Shown one piece after another: positions 1 to 9,432 of a stretch of DNA of 64,000 nt. The notes below the pieces were generated by a model, which ran no database searches, was not told the DNA's origin, and saw only the letters and a program-made list of their open reading frames with translations. Position 1 is the first letter of the stretch. Each line of letters begins with the position of its first letter. The position numbers and the translations under genes were made by a program. Source of the stretch: an uncultured Paracoccaceae bacterium (GTDB taxonomy: Bacteria; Pseudomonadota; Alphaproteobacteria; Rhodobacterales; Rhodobacteraceae); the NCBI GenBank assembly GCA_934500835.1, contig CAKSTR010000006.1, forward strand, positions 62,001 to 126,000, written 5' to 3'.

Positions 1-566
1 TGGCAGGGCATGAGACGACTGCGCTGACGCTGGCCTGGGCGCTGTATCTCTGCGCCTTCGATCCCGGGGTGCAGGAGGAGGCGCGGATCGAGGCGCAATC
101 GGTCCTGCAGGGCCGCGCCGCGACGGTGGCCGACATTGCCGCCCTGCCGCTGACCCGCCGGATCGTCGATGAGACCCTGCGGCTTTACCCGCCCGCCGCC
201 TTCCTGTCGCGCACGGCGCTTGAGGCCGATACGCTTTGCGGGCGCGAGGTGAAGCCCGGCGACAATATCCTGCTGCCGGTCTATGCGCTGCACCGCCACC
301 ATCGGCTCTGGTCCGATCCCGACACCTTCGACCCCACGCGCTTTGCCGATCCCCGCACCGTGCCACGGTTCCACTACCTGCCCTTCGGCGACGGGCCGCG
401 CATCTGCATCGGCATGAGCTTTGCCCTGCAGGAGGCGGTGATCATCCTTGCCACGCTGCTGTCGCGCTTCCGGTTCGCCGCTGTGCCGGGCCGTGATCCG
501 AAACCGGTGCTGATCCTGACCCTGCGCCCCGAGGGCGGGGTCTGGCTGCAGGTGGACCCGGCCTGA
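1..566 (+). CDS. Cytochrome P450, C-terminal part (5' end outside window)
   Basis: Heme-thiolate monooxygenase that uses O2 and two electrons from a redox partner; the substrate cannot be told. The frame is open from base 3, so the gene begins upstream. The first visible residues are AGHETT, the I-helix oxygen-activation motif. They are followed by the K-helix ExxR (ETLR, then LYPP) and the heme-binding loop FGDGPRICIG, whose Cys is the axial iron ligand. About 187 residues are visible, roughly the last two fifths of a normal P450. The call to family is firm; the subfamily is open because the N-terminal half is missing. It converges on parC across a 200-base gap. Confidence 0.93.
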   Translation, partial: AGHETTALTLAWALYLCAFDPGVQEEARIEAQSVLQGRAATVADIAALPLTRRIVDETLRLYPPAAFLSRTALEADTLCGREVKPGDNILLPVYALHRHHRLWSDPDTFDPTRFADPRTVPRFHYLPFGDGPRICIGMSFALQEAVIILATLLSRFRFAAVPGRDPKPVLILTLRPEGGVWLQVDPA

Positions 567-635
567 AGCAGCTGAGCGGCTGGCGCCGCAGGCCCCTTGC
601 CTCGTCAGCGCGCCTTCGCGCGCTTCCTCGGGATT

Positions 636-680
636 GGGGTTCCACCCCAAACCCCGGGATATTTTTGCCAAGATGAAAAG
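636..680 (+). repeat. Intergenic palindromic repeat, copy 1 (hairpin plus GGATATTT box)
   Basis: A GGGGTT/CCACCCC hairpin core is followed by GGGATATTTTTGCCAAGATGAA. The same arrangement returns near 16931, 35117 and, inverted, 61361, with a variant near 27281. This copy lies between the convergent ends of the P450 gene and parC, so a role as a transcription terminator for either side is likely but is an inference. Confidence 0.6.
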
Positions 681-769
681 GGCAGGCAGGCACCAAGGGC
701 CATAGGTGTATCCTGCCGCGCCACACGGATTTATCCGTTTGGAATCAACTGGTTGATGTCAGGTCCGGT

Positions 770-3085
770 TCAGGTGAAGCGGTTGTCGCGCGGGAAGCCG
801 CGCGGGGCCATCTTGCCGGCGCCGGCGCGCGGGCCCTGCCATTCGGTCAGATCGGTCTCCAGCCGGGTGCGGCCGGCGGGATCTTTCCATGACAGCCCCT
901 CGGCCAGCACGAAGGTGATGGCGTCAGACAACCCGCCGTCCTTGTATTTCTGCAGCCGCACGCCCTTGCCCCGCGCCATTTCCGGCAGTTCCGCCAAGGG
1001 GAAGACGAGGAGCTTGCGGTTCTCGCCCACCACGGCGACATGATCGCCCGCAACGGGAAGACAGACCGCGGCCTTGACGCCATCCCTTACCGTCAGCACC
1101 TGCTTGCCGGATTTGGTCTGGGCGACAAGCTCTTCTGCCGGCACGACAAATCCGTCACCGGCACTGGAGGCGACAAGGTATTTCAGCCCGGCCCGGAAGG
1201 GAATGAGGTCGGTGATGCCGGTGTCGTTGGGCAGATCGACCATCAACCGCACGGGTTCCCCCATGCCGCGCCCGCCGGGCAGGTTGGCGCCCAGAAGCGT
1301 GTAGAAGCGGCCGTTTTCGGCCACCAGCAGGATGCGGTCGGTGGTCTCGGCATGGAAGGCGAAGCGGGGGCCGTCACCGTCCTTGTACTTTTGCTCGGCC
1401 GCCAGATCGACATGGCCCTTCATCGCCCGGATCCAGCCCATTTTCGAGCAGAGGACCGTGATCGGCTCGCGCTCGATCATCGCCTCATAGGGGACATCCT
1501 CGACCTCTCCGGCCTCGGCGAAGGTGGTGCGGCGGTCGCCGCCCGGGGTGCCCTTGCCGTATTTCCTGCGCACCTCTTCAAGATCTTCGCCGATCCGCTT
1601 CCATTGCAGCCGGTCGCTGTCGAGAAGGTCGGCAAGGCCGGCGCGTTCGGCCATCAGGGCATCGCGTTCGGCCCGCAGTTCCATCTCTTCAAGCTTTCGC
1701 AAGCTGCGCAGCCGCATGTTCAGGATGGCTTCGGCCTGAACCTCGGACAGCTCTCCGTCGCCCCCCTCTTTCACGGCTGGCGGGCTGCGATAGTCCTTCT
1801 CGGACAGGGCGCGCGGGTGGTCCTTGCCCCATTGCTCGCGCATCAGGGCGGCCTTGGGATCGTCGTCGTAGCGGATGATGTCGATCACCCGGTCAAGGTT
1901 GAGGTAGGCGATGATGAAGCCTTCCAGCACCTCGAGCCGGTGGTCGATCTTCTCGATCCGGTGTTCGCTGCGCCGCCGCAGCACATCGCGCCGATGGTCA
2001 AGGAAGGCGCGCAACACCTCTTTCAGCGAGCAGACCTTCGGCACCCGGCCGTCGATCAGCACGTTCATGTTCAGGCTGAAGCGCGTTTCCAGGTCGCTGT
2101 TCTTGAACAGAGTGCCCATCAGGACTTCGGGATCGACGTTGCGGGCGCGCGGCTCCAGCACGATGCGCACATCTTCCGCCGATTCGTCGCGGACATCGGC
2201 CAGCAGCGGAACCTTCTTCAGCTGGATCAACTCGGCCAGCTTCTCGATCAGCTTGGACTTCGCCACCTGGAACGGGATCTCGGTGACAACGATCTGCCAA
2301 GTGCCGCGCCCCAGATCCTCGACCTGCCATTTCGCCCGGGTGCGGAAGGCGCCGCGCCCGGTTTCATAGGCCTCAAGGATGCTGTCCTTCGGTTCCACCA
2401 GCACGCCGCCGGTGGGGAAATCGGGGCCGGGAATCAGGGCAACAAGATCGGCGACGCTGGCATCGGGGTGCTTCAGCAGAAGCTGGCAGCCCTGGATCAG
2501 CTCGTCCAGATTGTGCGGCGGGATATTGGTGGCCATCCCCACGGCAATGCCGCTGGAGCCATTGGCCAGAAGGTTCGGATAGGCGGCGGGCAGCACGACC
2601 GGCTCTTCCAGACGGCCATCGTAATTCGGGCGGAAATCCACCGCGGTTTCGTCGATGCCTTCCAGCAAGGCCTCGGTCAGCGCGGTGATCCGCGCCTCGG
2701 TGTAGCGGCTGGCGGCGGGGTTGTCGCCGTCGATATTGCCGAAATTGCCCTGCCCGTCGACCAGCGGGTAGCGCATGTTGAAATCCTGCGCCAAGCGCGC
2801 CATCGCACCATAGATCGCGGCATCGCCATGGGGGTGGAAATCCCCCATCGTGTCGCCGGAGATCTTGGCCGACTTCAGGAAGCCCCCGGTCGGCGTCAGC
2901 CGCAGCCGCCGCATCGCCCAGAGGATTCGGCGGTGAACCGGCTTCAGACCATCGCGCGCGTCAGGCAACGCGCGGTGCATGATGGTCGACAGCGCATAGG
3001 TCAGATAGCGCTCTCCGATCGCACGGGACAGCGGTTCGGCCACGGTCTGGCCATAGGTCTTGTCGGTATCATCGCCTTCGGACAT
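770..3085 (-). CDS. parC: DNA topoisomerase IV subunit A
   Basis: Breakage-reunion subunit of topoisomerase IV, which decatenates daughter chromosomes with ParE as a heterotetramer. The 771-residue protein has the winged-helix core (RDGLKPVHRRIL, HPHGDAAIY) and the catalytic tyrosine near residue 128 in AASRYTEAR. A C-terminal beta-pinwheel follows. The ATG at 3085 gives MSEGDDTD and was preferred to an in-frame ATG 42 bases upstream because the family normally starts close to this point; neither has a strong ribosome site. At the positions of E. coli Ser80 and Glu84 in the quinolone-determining region this protein has Ala and Gly. It is divergent from the SH3 gene. Confidence 0.95.
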   Translation of the reverse strand: MSEGDDTDKTYGQTVAEPLSRAIGERYLTYALSTIMHRALPDARDGLKPVHRRILWAMRRLRLTPTGGFLKSAKISGDTMGDFHPHGDAAIYGAMARLAQDFNMRYPLVDGQGNFGNIDGDNPAASRYTEARITALTEALLEGIDETAVDFRPNYDGRLEEPVVLPAAYPNLLANGSSGIAVGMATNIPPHNLDELIQGCQLLLKHPDASVADLVALIPGPDFPTGGVLVEPKDSILEAYETGRGAFRTRAKWQVEDLGRGTWQIVVTEIPFQVAKSKLIEKLAELIQLKKVPLLADVRDESAEDVRIVLEPRARNVDPEVLMGTLFKNSDLETRFSLNMNVLIDGRVPKVCSLKEVLRAFLDHRRDVLRRRSEHRIEKIDHRLEVLEGFIIAYLNLDRVIDIIRYDDDPKAALMREQWGKDHPRALSEKDYRSPPAVKEGGDGELSEVQAEAILNMRLRSLRKLEEMELRAERDALMAERAGLADLLDSDRLQWKRIGEDLEEVRRKYGKGTPGGDRRTTFAEAGEVEDVPYEAMIEREPITVLCSKMGWIRAMKGHVDLAAEQKYKDGDGPRFAFHAETTDRILLVAENGRFYTLLGANLPGGRGMGEPVRLMVDLPNDTGITDLIPFRAGLKYLVASSAGDGFVVPAEELVAQTKSGKQVLTVRDGVKAAVCLPVAGDHVAVVGENRKLLVFPLAELPEMARGKGVRLQKYKDGGLSDAITFVLAEGLSWKDPAGRTRLETDLTEWQGPRAGAGKMAPRGFPRDNRFT

Positions 3086-3226
3086 GGATGTTGTGTAGTG
3101 CGGCCGGGCAGCGCGGTCCAGCGGCAACAGCCAGCGTCAGGGTTTCCGATTGCGGCTTTTTCCCTCTGACCCGCTGTTCGATCTGTGCTAACACTGGCTA
3201 TCTGCTGCCGCTGCCCTGGTAAGATC

Positions 3227-3805
3227 ATGTTCCGCCTTTCGGTGCTTCTTTGTGCTGTGATGTTTGCCACCCTGTTGATCGCGGGGGAGGACAAGGGCCA
3301 ATTGCGCCCCGGTCTGGCTGCCGCCGTCGCGGCGGGCCAGGACATTGTCGTGCTGGAACGGCGCCGCGCGCCGGCAGCGCCCGTGGTCAAGCCGGCGGTG
3401 GCCATTGCCGGCGCCGCGCCCGTGGTAGAGCCGGTTGTTGCCGAGCCTGTGATCGAGGCGGCAAGCTACACCCCGCCCCCGGCCGCAGCGCAGGAAGAGA
3501 CGCCGGCGCCGATCTTCACGCTGTCCTCTCTGCCGACTGCGACGATGGACGCCGTCGTTGACACCCCGGCGCCCGCTGCCGCCCCCGCAGCCGCCGCTTC
3601 GGGTGACATCTGGTATGTCACGGCCGGCAGCGTGAATGTGCGCCAGGGCCCTTCAACCGATGCCGCAGTCGTGGACAAGCTGTCGCGCGGAGAGGCGGTC
3701 TCGGTCAGCTTCGAGGAAGGGTCGGAGTGGGCCCATGTGCGGATCGAGGGCGACGGCCTGGAAGGCTATGTCGCGCTGCGCTTCCTGTCGCCCACCACCC
3801 CCTGA
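3227..3805 (+). CDS. Exported SH3-domain protein
   Basis: A 192-residue protein with an N-terminal hydrophobic signal segment (MFRLSVLLCAVMFATLL), then a low-complexity Ala/Pro/Val-rich linker of about 100 residues. A bacterial SH3 domain ends the protein (about residues 128-188: YVTAGSVNVRQGPST, then GYVALRFL). Such domains usually bind cell wall peptides, so a periplasmic peptidoglycan-related role is inferred. A GTG start 42 bases upstream is possible, but the ATG at 3227 places the signal peptide at the N terminus. It is monocistronic and divergent from parC. Confidence 0.8.
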   Translation: MFRLSVLLCAVMFATLLIAGEDKGQLRPGLAAAVAAGQDIVVLERRRAPAAPVVKPAVAIAGAAPVVEPVVAEPVIEAASYTPPPAAAQEETPAPIFTLSSLPTATMDAVVDTPAPAAAPAAAASGDIWYVTAGSVNVRQGPSTDAAVVDKLSRGEAVSVSFEEGSEWAHVRIEGDGLEGYVALRFLSPTTP

Positions 3806-3818
3806 GCCGGAACTTCAT

Positions 3819-3847
3819 TTGACCTGACCCGCCCCAGGCCCTAGCCC
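3819..3847 (+). promoter_or_regulatory. Weak candidate promoter for the SDR gene
   Basis: TTGACC, a 17-base spacer and TAGCCC lie about 27 bases before the SDR start. The -35 hexamer is good and the -10 is poor, so this is tentative. Confidence 0.25.
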
Positions 3848-3873
3848 TGCGGCAAACAAAGACGGGCAGGCAT

Positions 3874-4701
3874 ATGGACAGGACGATTCTCATCACCGGA
3901 TGTTCTTCGGGCATCGGGCTGGACGCCGCGCGCGGCATGAAGGCGCGCGGCTGGCGGGTCTTTGCCACCTGCCGGCAAGAGGCGGATTGCCGGCGCCTGC
4001 GCGACGAGGGGCTGGAAAGCTTTCCGCTGGACTACGCGGACGAGGCCAGCATCGCAGCGGCAGTCGAAGAGGTGACGACCCGCACCGGCGGCAAGCTGGA
4101 CGTGCTTTACAACAACGGCGCCTTCGCCTGCCCCGGCGCGGTCGAGGATCTGCCCCGCGGCGCGCTGCGCGAGATCTTCGAGGTCAATCTCTTCGGCTAT
4201 CACGATCTTGCGACACGGGTGATTCCCCTGATGCGGGCGCAGAGCCATGGACGGATCATCAATTGCTCGTCGGTGCTTGGTCTGGTGGGCATGAAATGGC
4301 GCGGCGCCTATGTCGCGACCAAATTCGCGATGGAGGGGCTGACAGATGTGCTGCGGATCGAGATGCGCGGCACCGGCATCGACATCATCCTGATCGAGCC
4401 CGGCCCCATCACCAGCCGCATCCGCGAAAACTCGGTCCCGCATTTCGAGAAATGGGTGACCTGGGAAACCTCGCCCCGCGCGCCGGAATACCGCACCCTG
4501 CTGCACCGGCTGTATGATGCGAAAACCAGGCCCGACCGATTCGAGCTTCCGGCGGCGGCCGTGACAAAAGCCCTTGTAAAGGCTTGTGAAAACCCGCGAC
4601 CACGCCCGCGCTATTACGTCACCACCCCGACGCATCTGATGGGCTTCGCCCGTCGCATCCTGCCGACCCGGGTGCTGGACTGGCTGGTCGCCAAGGCATG
4701 A
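3874..4701 (+). CDS. SDR family NAD(P)-dependent oxidoreductase
   Basis: Classical short-chain dehydrogenase/reductase of 275 residues. The nucleotide-binding TGCSSGIG motif is at residues 9-16, NNGAF is the structural Asn motif, and the catalytic Ser (NCSS, about 132) and YVATK (Tyr146, Lys150) are all present. The substrate cannot be read from sequence; the C-terminal half lacks features of well-known subfamilies such as FabG. A purine-rich GGGCAGG lies just before the ATG. It is not obviously in an operon. Confidence 0.9.
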   Translation: MDRTILITGCSSGIGLDAARGMKARGWRVFATCRQEADCRRLRDEGLESFPLDYADEASIAAAVEEVTTRTGGKLDVLYNNGAFACPGAVEDLPRGALREIFEVNLFGYHDLATRVIPLMRAQSHGRIINCSSVLGLVGMKWRGAYVATKFAMEGLTDVLRIEMRGTGIDIILIEPGPITSRIRENSVPHFEKWVTWETSPRAPEYRTLLHRLYDAKTRPDRFELPAAAVTKALVKACENPRPRPRYYVTTPTHLMGFARRILPTRVLDWLVAKA

Positions 4702-4864
4702 ACCTGTCGGGCCGGTCGCGGCACCTTGCACGCCGCGACCTCGGGGCATTCCGGCCGGGTCGCAGGGGCACGGGGTCTGCCGCGACGGCATGTCCCGCGG
4801 GATTTGACTTCGCTTTCCCGACGCTTTGGCCTAAACCGCATTCCAGCGCAGCAGGGGGCCGCCC

Positions 4865-5068
4865 ATGTTCGACAATCCGATTTCCACCCTTGCGACCTTT
4901 GGCGCGCTGGTGGTGCTTGCCATCCTTCTCTTCGGCATCGGCACCTTCGCCAAGGGCGGAGAGTTCAACCGCAAACATGCCAACCGCATCATGCGCTGGC
5001 GGCTGGCCGCGCAGTTCATCGCCATAGTCGTGGTCGTCGGCCTGGTCTGGCTGCGGTCGAAAGGATAG
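4865..5068 (+). CDS. HIG1-type twin-transmembrane protein
   Basis: A 67-residue protein with two membrane segments (about residues 10-29 and 45-63) separated by a basic loop containing NRIMRWRLAAQ. That loop matches the G..R...R...Q pattern of the hypoxia-induced HIG1 domain, whose mitochondrial relatives act with respiratory complexes III and IV. A role in cytochrome oxidase assembly or tuning is inferred from family knowledge. The stop codon is two bases before the adenosyltransferase start, so the two are co-transcribed. Confidence 0.75.
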   Translation: MFDNPISTLATFGALVVLAILLFGIGTFAKGGEFNRKHANRIMRWRLAAQFIAIVVVVGLVWLRSKG

Positions 5069-5070
5069 TC

Positions 5071-5643
5071 ATGGTCGTTCTGTCGAAGATCTACACCCGC
5101 ACTGGCGACAAGGGCGAAACCGCGCTTGGCAACGGCAGCCGTGTGCCGAAATACAGTGACCGCGTTTCGGCCTATGGGACCTGCGACGAGACGAACGCCA
5201 CCGTCGGGCTGGCCCGCCAGCACGCGACAGGCGAGATGGACGCGGCCCTGGCGCGCATCTCGAACGACCTTTTCGATCTTGGGGCCGACCTTTGCACCCC
5301 GGACCGCGAAAAGGACGCAGACCTGCCCTATACGCCGCTGCGGATGGTGGCAGCACAGGTTGATCGGCTTGAGGCCGAAATCGACGCGATGAACACCAGG
5401 CTCACGCCGCTGCGCAGCTTCATCCTGCCCGGCGGATCGGCACTGGCCGCGCATCTGCACCTGTGCCGCACCGTCTGCCGGCGGGCCGAACGGCTGGTGG
5501 TGGAGCTTGCCGCGCAGGAAGACGTGAACCCCGAGGCGGTGAAATACCTGAACCGGCTGTCGGACTGGTTCTTCGTCGCCGGCCGCATCGCCAACAACGA
5601 CGGCAAGGACGATGTCCTGTGGGTGCCCGGCCTGACGCGCTGA
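5071..5643 (+). CDS. Cob(I)yrinic acid a,c-diamide adenosyltransferase, PduO type
   Basis: Transfers the adenosyl group of ATP to cob(I)alamin to make coenzyme B12. The 190-residue protein starts with the diagnostic KIYTRTGDKGETALGNG ATP-binding loop. It also has YGTCDETNA, RSFILPGG, the C-terminal CRTVCRRAER and YLNRLSDWFF, all conserved in PduO-type enzymes. It starts at the ATG at 5071 behind AAGGA. A cobalamin gene, cobD, also occurs in the window at 33.6 kb. Coenzyme B12 would serve mutases such as those of the ethylmalonyl-CoA pathway. Confidence 0.93.
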   Translation: MVVLSKIYTRTGDKGETALGNGSRVPKYSDRVSAYGTCDETNATVGLARQHATGEMDAALARISNDLFDLGADLCTPDREKDADLPYTPLRMVAAQVDRLEAEIDAMNTRLTPLRSFILPGGSALAAHLHLCRTVCRRAERLVVELAAQEDVNPEAVKYLNRLSDWFFVAGRIANNDGKDDVLWVPGLTR

Positions 5644-5803
5644 CCTGCGCCGCGCCGCGTCCTGATCGGTCCTGTCGATCTATACGCGGCGTCCGGGCGC
5701 CACTTCCTGTCGCATTTGCTCTGTTTTCCCGGGCCACCTTGCGGTAACACGCCACCCGGAGAGCTTGGCCGGGGCAATGGCCCCCATCACTGGAGTTTGC
5801 CGC

Positions 5804-6565
5804 ATGAAGGTGCTCGTGCCTGTCAAACGGGTGATCGACTACAACGTGAAGGTTCGCGTTCGTGCGGACGGATCGGGTGTCGATCTGGCGAATGTGAAAA
5901 TGTCGATGAACCCCTTCGACGAGATCGCGGTGGAAGAGGCGATCCGTCTGAAGGAGAAGGGTGTCGCGACCGAGGTTGTCGTGGTGTCGATCGGGGTCAA
6001 GCAGGCGCAGGAGACGCTGCGCAACGCGCTGGCCATGGGTGCGGACCGGGCGATTCTGATCGAGGCGGCTGCCGACGTGCATACCGACATCGAGCCCCTG
6101 GCCGTGGCCAAGCTGCTGGCCGCCGTGGTCAAGGAAGAGGCTCCGGGTCTGGTTCTGGCCGGCAAGCAGGCCATCGACAATGACATGAACGCGACGGGTC
6201 AGATGCTGGCCGCGCTTCTGGGCTGGTCGCAGGGCACGTTCGCCTCGGAACTGGCGATCGAGGGCGACCATGCCAAGGTCACCCGCGAGGTGGACGGCGG
6301 TCTGCAGACCATCAGCGTGAAGATGCCCGCCATCATCACCGTCGACCTGCGCCTGAACGAGTCGCGCTATGCGAGCCTGCCGAACATCATGAAGGCCAAG
6401 GCCAAGCCGCTGGCCGCCAAGACCCCCGCCGATTACGGCGTGGATGTCGCGCCGCGGCTGACCGTGATCAAGACCACCGAACCCGCCGGCCGCAAGGCAG
6501 GCGTGCGCGTCGGCTCGGTCGACGAGCTGATCGCGAAACTCAAAGACGAAGCGGGGGTGATCTGA
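5804..6565 (+). CDS. etfB: Electron transfer flavoprotein, beta subunit
   Basis: The AMP-binding subunit of ETF, which takes electrons from acyl-CoA dehydrogenases and passes them to ETF:quinone oxidoreductase. The 253-residue protein begins [19 protein letters not shown] and carries the signature region ([20 protein letters not shown]) of the beta family. An ATG 39 bases upstream is in frame, but the ATG at 5804 has GGAG eight bases before it and fits the family N terminus. Its TGA overlaps the ATG of etfA, indicating translational coupling. Confidence 0.97.
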   Translation: MKVLVPVKRVIDYNVKVRVRADGSGVDLANVKMSMNPFDEIAVEEAIRLKEKGVATEVVVVSIGVKQAQETLRNALAMGADRAILIEAAADVHTDIEPLAVAKLLAAVVKEEAPGLVLAGKQAIDNDMNATGQMLAALLGWSQGTFASELAIEGDHAKVTREVDGGLQTISVKMPAIITVDLRLNESRYASLPNIMKAKAKPLAAKTPADYGVDVAPRLTVIKTTEPAGRKAGVRVGSVDELIAKLKDEAGVI

Positions 6566-7482
6566 TGGCCGTTCTTCTTCTTGCCGATGTGAATGACGGC
6601 CAGCTTGCCACCGATGCCGTGGCCAAGACCGTTGCAGCCGTGAAGAGCCTGGGCGAGGTTCACCTTCTGGTCGCCGGCGAGGCCGCCGCGGCCGAGGCCG
6701 CCAGGCTGGACGGCGTGGCCAAGGTGCTGAAGGCCGCCGACGGTGCCTATGACCATGGCATGGCGGAATCGCTGGCGGCGCTGATCGTCTCGCTGGCGGG
6801 TACCTACAGCCATATCGGCGGCGCGGCGACGGCCTATTGCAAGAACGTCATGCCCCGGGTGGCGGCACTTCTGGATGTGATGGTGCTGACGGACGTGACC
6901 GCCGTGATCGACGCCGACACGTTCGAGCGCCCGATCTATGCCGGCAACGCGATCCAGACGGTGAAATCGGCCGATGCGAAGAAGGTCTTCACCGTGCGGA
7001 CCGCCAATTTCACCGCTGTCGGCACCGGCGGTGCGGCCGCGGTCGAGGCCGTGTCCGGCCCCTCGGGCGACGGGCTGTCGACCTGGGTCGAGGACAAGGT
7101 GGCGGCTTCGGACCGCCCCGAGCTGACCAGCGCGAAGATCGTGGTCTCGGGCGGTCGTGGCGTCGGCTCGAAGGAGTCGTTCGACATCATCGAGGCGCTG
7201 GCCGACAAGCTGAACGCCGCTGTCGGCGCCAGCCGCGCCGCTGTCGACTCGGGCTTTGCGCCGAACGACTGGCAGGTCGGGCAGACCGGCAAGGTTGTGG
7301 CGCCGAACCTCTACATCGCCTGCGGCATCTCGGGTGCGATCCAGCACCTTGCGGGGATGAAGGACAGCAAGGTGATCGTCGCGATCAACAAGGACGAAGA
7401 GGCGCCGATCTTCCAGGTCGCCGACTACGGCCTGGTCGCGGACCTGTTCCAGGCCGTGCCCGAACTGACCGCAAAGCTCTGA
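6565..7482 (+). CDS. etfA: Electron transfer flavoprotein, alpha subunit
   Basis: The FAD-binding partner of EtfB. The protein has 305 residues, with an N-terminal alpha/beta domain and a C-terminal FAD domain with [27 protein letters not shown] and [10 protein letters not shown], the standard ETF-alpha signature. Start and stop sites are unambiguous: TGATG overlap with etfB and a strong terminator 20 bases after the stop. The likely electron donor within this window is the acyl-CoA dehydrogenase at 19.1 kb. Confidence 0.97.
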   Translation: MAVLLLADVNDGQLATDAVAKTVAAVKSLGEVHLLVAGEAAAAEAARLDGVAKVLKAADGAYDHGMAESLAALIVSLAGTYSHIGGAATAYCKNVMPRVAALLDVMVLTDVTAVIDADTFERPIYAGNAIQTVKSADAKKVFTVRTANFTAVGTGGAAAVEAVSGPSGDGLSTWVEDKVAASDRPELTSAKIVVSGGRGVGSKESFDIIEALADKLNAAVGASRAAVDSGFAPNDWQVGQTGKVVAPNLYIACGISGAIQHLAGMKDSKVIVAINKDEEAPIFQVADYGLVADLFQAVPELTAKL

Positions 7483-7503
7483 CGCCCCTGGCAAGGAAAC
7501 AGG

Positions 7504-7529
7504 AAGGGCGCCCGACGGGCGCCCTTTTC
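7504..7529 (+). terminator. Rho-independent terminator after etfA
   Basis: The perfect inverted repeat GGGCGCCC, GAC, GGGCGCCC is flanked by AA and TTTT. It sits 20 bases after the etfA stop and just before the end of the convergent DUF6473 gene, so it may work in both directions. Confidence 0.85.
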
Positions 7530-7533
7530 GCAT

Positions 7534-8361
7534 TCACAGCAACCGCTTCACCGCCGGCAGCAGAGCTTGCGCAACCTCGCGATGCGACGCCGCACCGGGC
7601 AGGCCCTGCGCCGCGGCCTCATCATCGGCCGAGAATCGAATCGCCCGCGAGGTTGCGGGGACAGCCGTCGGCGGCACCGCAACCTCGACATAGGCCGCGA
7701 CCAGCGGACGCAACGCTCCGACCATTTCGCAGTCAACCAGCCAGGGGACCGAGTCCAGCCGGTTCACCGTCCCGGCAGGCGACGGTGGATGATCCGACAG
7801 CCACAGCAACACCGTGCGTCGCGGCAGCCGTTGGATCAGCATCTTCATCCGCTGCAGCCACAGCGCCTTCAACTCGGCCGCGATGGGGGCGAAACACATC
7901 TCGCCCTTGTCGGCCAGCGCCTTCATCAGATGGCGGGTGAAGTGGATTTCGGTGAAATCGACCTCGCCATAGATCGACCGCAGCATCGGGGTCGCCGCAA
8001 TGAACCGGTCGTTCCGCCGGGGATGCACCGTGTAGTAGCGGTTGGTCAGGTTCTGTGCGCCGGTGATCTGCAGCACCACCACCTGCGCGGCCCCGGCAAC
8101 ATCAAGCGCGGCCTGGTCGGCCAGATAGACATCCGGGCCGGCGTTCTGGCAGCCCAGATTGGCCACCGGAATCCCCAGTCCCGCTTCGATCAGGGTTGGA
8201 AAGGGGGCCGTGACAAAGCGTCCGTAAGTCTCGGTCCCGCCCAGCATGGCAAGATATTCGCCGGTCAGATCGCGTCGCGGGCCGCGGAAGGTCAACCGCG
8301 ACGCACCGTAATGACAGGGAAAATAGTCGAGCGTCCCATCGCCCGATTGAACGAAAGCCAT
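7534..8361 (-). CDS. DUF6473 family protein
   Basis: A 275-residue protein beginning MAFVQSGDGTLDYFPCHYG, followed by FRGPRRDL, GTETYGRFV and NLGCQNAGPDVYL. This is the typical pattern of a family found mainly in Rhodobacteraceae. The N-terminal part resembles SGNH-hydrolase-like nucleotide folds, but I cannot identify a catalytic triad with confidence. An in-frame GTG lies three codons upstream; the ATG at 8361 was chosen from the family start. No function is established and the neighbours give no clear hint. Its 3' end faces etfA. Confidence 0.7.
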   Translation of the reverse strand: MAFVQSGDGTLDYFPCHYGASRLTFRGPRRDLTGEYLAMLGGTETYGRFVTAPFPTLIEAGLGIPVANLGCQNAGPDVYLADQAALDVAGAAQVVVLQITGAQNLTNRYYTVHPRRNDRFIAATPMLRSIYGEVDFTEIHFTRHLMKALADKGEMCFAPIAAELKALWLQRMKMLIQRLPRRTVLLWLSDHPPSPAGTVNRLDSVPWLVDCEMVGALRPLVAAYVEVAVPPTAVPATSRAIRFSADDEAAAQGLPGAASHREVAQALLPAVKRLL

Positions 8362-8549
8362 CAAGACCACCCAGTTGCGTCACACCCGAGGCCCAGCCTT
8401 GCCGACAAGGCTTTCCAAAAGGCTAAACCGGGGCGTTTGGGAACAAGTCGAAGCACATTCCGCAGTGCAGCATGCGCCCTTGCCCTGCCCTTCCGGCTTC
8501 CTTAAGGTCCGGCCCGGAAACGCAGGGACCCGGAACTCAGGGGATGGTC

Positions 8550-9425
8550 ATGGACATTCGGACGGTCGGCATTGTCGGGGCGGGGCAGATGGGCAATGGC
8601 ATCGCCCATGTCTTTGCGCTGGCGGGCTATGATGTGCTGCTGAACGACATCAGCGAGGACAGCCTGGCGAAAGCCCTGGCAACGGTCGACAAGAACCTTG
8701 AGCGTCAGGTCAGCCGCGGCAAGATCACCGCGATCGAGAAGTCCGGCGCGCTTGGCCGGATCCGCACCACGCTGAAGCTGGCCGATCTTGGCCCGACCGA
8801 TCTGGTGATCGAGGCCGCGACCGAGCGCGAGACGGTGAAGCAGGCCATCTTCGACGACCTGATGCCGCATCTGAAGCCAACGACGATCCTGACCTCGAAC
8901 ACCTCGTCGATCTCGATCACCCGGCTGGCCTCGCGCACCGACAGGCCGGAAAAGTTCATGGGCTTCCACTTCATGAACCCGGTTCCGGTGATGCAGCTGG
9001 TCGAGCTGATCCGGGGCATCGCCACCGACAATGACACCTGGGAAACCCTGCATGAGGTGGTGAAGAAACTGGGCAAAACCGCGGCGAGCGCCGAGGATTT
9101 TCCCGCCTTCATCGTCAACCGCATCCTGATCCCGATGATCAACGAGGCGGTCTATACCCTGTATGAGGGCGTCGGCAGCGTGCAGTCCATCGACATGGCG
9201 CTGAAGCTGGGCGCGAACCATCCAATGGGGCCGCTGGAACTGGCCGATTTCATCGGGTTGGACACCTGCCTTGCCATCATGAACGTGCTGTACGACGGGC
9301 TGGCGGATACCAAGTACCGGCCCTGCCCGCTGCTCACGAAATATGTCGAAGCCGGTTGGCTGGGGCGGAAGACCCAGCGGGGGTTCTACGATTACCGGGG
9401 CGAGGTGCCGGTGCCGACGCGCTGA
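8550..9425 (+). CDS. hbd: 3-hydroxyacyl-CoA (3-hydroxybutyryl-CoA) dehydrogenase
   Basis: NAD(P)-dependent oxidation of 3-hydroxyacyl-CoA to 3-ketoacyl-CoA, in butyrate or beta-oxidation metabolism. The 291-residue single-domain protein has the Rossmann motif GAGQMGNGIA near residue 8, the catalytic GFHFMNPVPVM block and the C-terminal NHPMGPLELADFIGLD motif. The ATG at 8550 follows AGGGGA with normal spacing; another ATG two codons earlier is inside that ribosome site. Its length and lack of an enoyl-CoA hydratase domain separate it from FadB fusions. It is likely to work with etfBA-linked acyl-CoA oxidation. Confidence 0.93.
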   Translation: MDIRTVGIVGAGQMGNGIAHVFALAGYDVLLNDISEDSLAKALATVDKNLERQVSRGKITAIEKSGALGRIRTTLKLADLGPTDLVIEAATERETVKQAIFDDLMPHLKPTTILTSNTSSISITRLASRTDRPEKFMGFHFMNPVPVMQLVELIRGIATDNDTWETLHEVVKKLGKTAASAEDFPAFIVNRILIPMINEAVYTLYEGVGSVQSIDMALKLGANHPMGPLELADFIGLDTCLAIMNVLYDGLADTKYRPCPLLTKYVEAGWLGRKTQRGFYDYRGEVPVPTR

Positions 9426-9432
9426 CAGACCC

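Noticed and set aside
1040-3169. 709-codon plus-strand frame opposite parC
   Set aside because: Antisense of a clear ParC coding sequence, His/Gln/Gly-rich composition and no motif.
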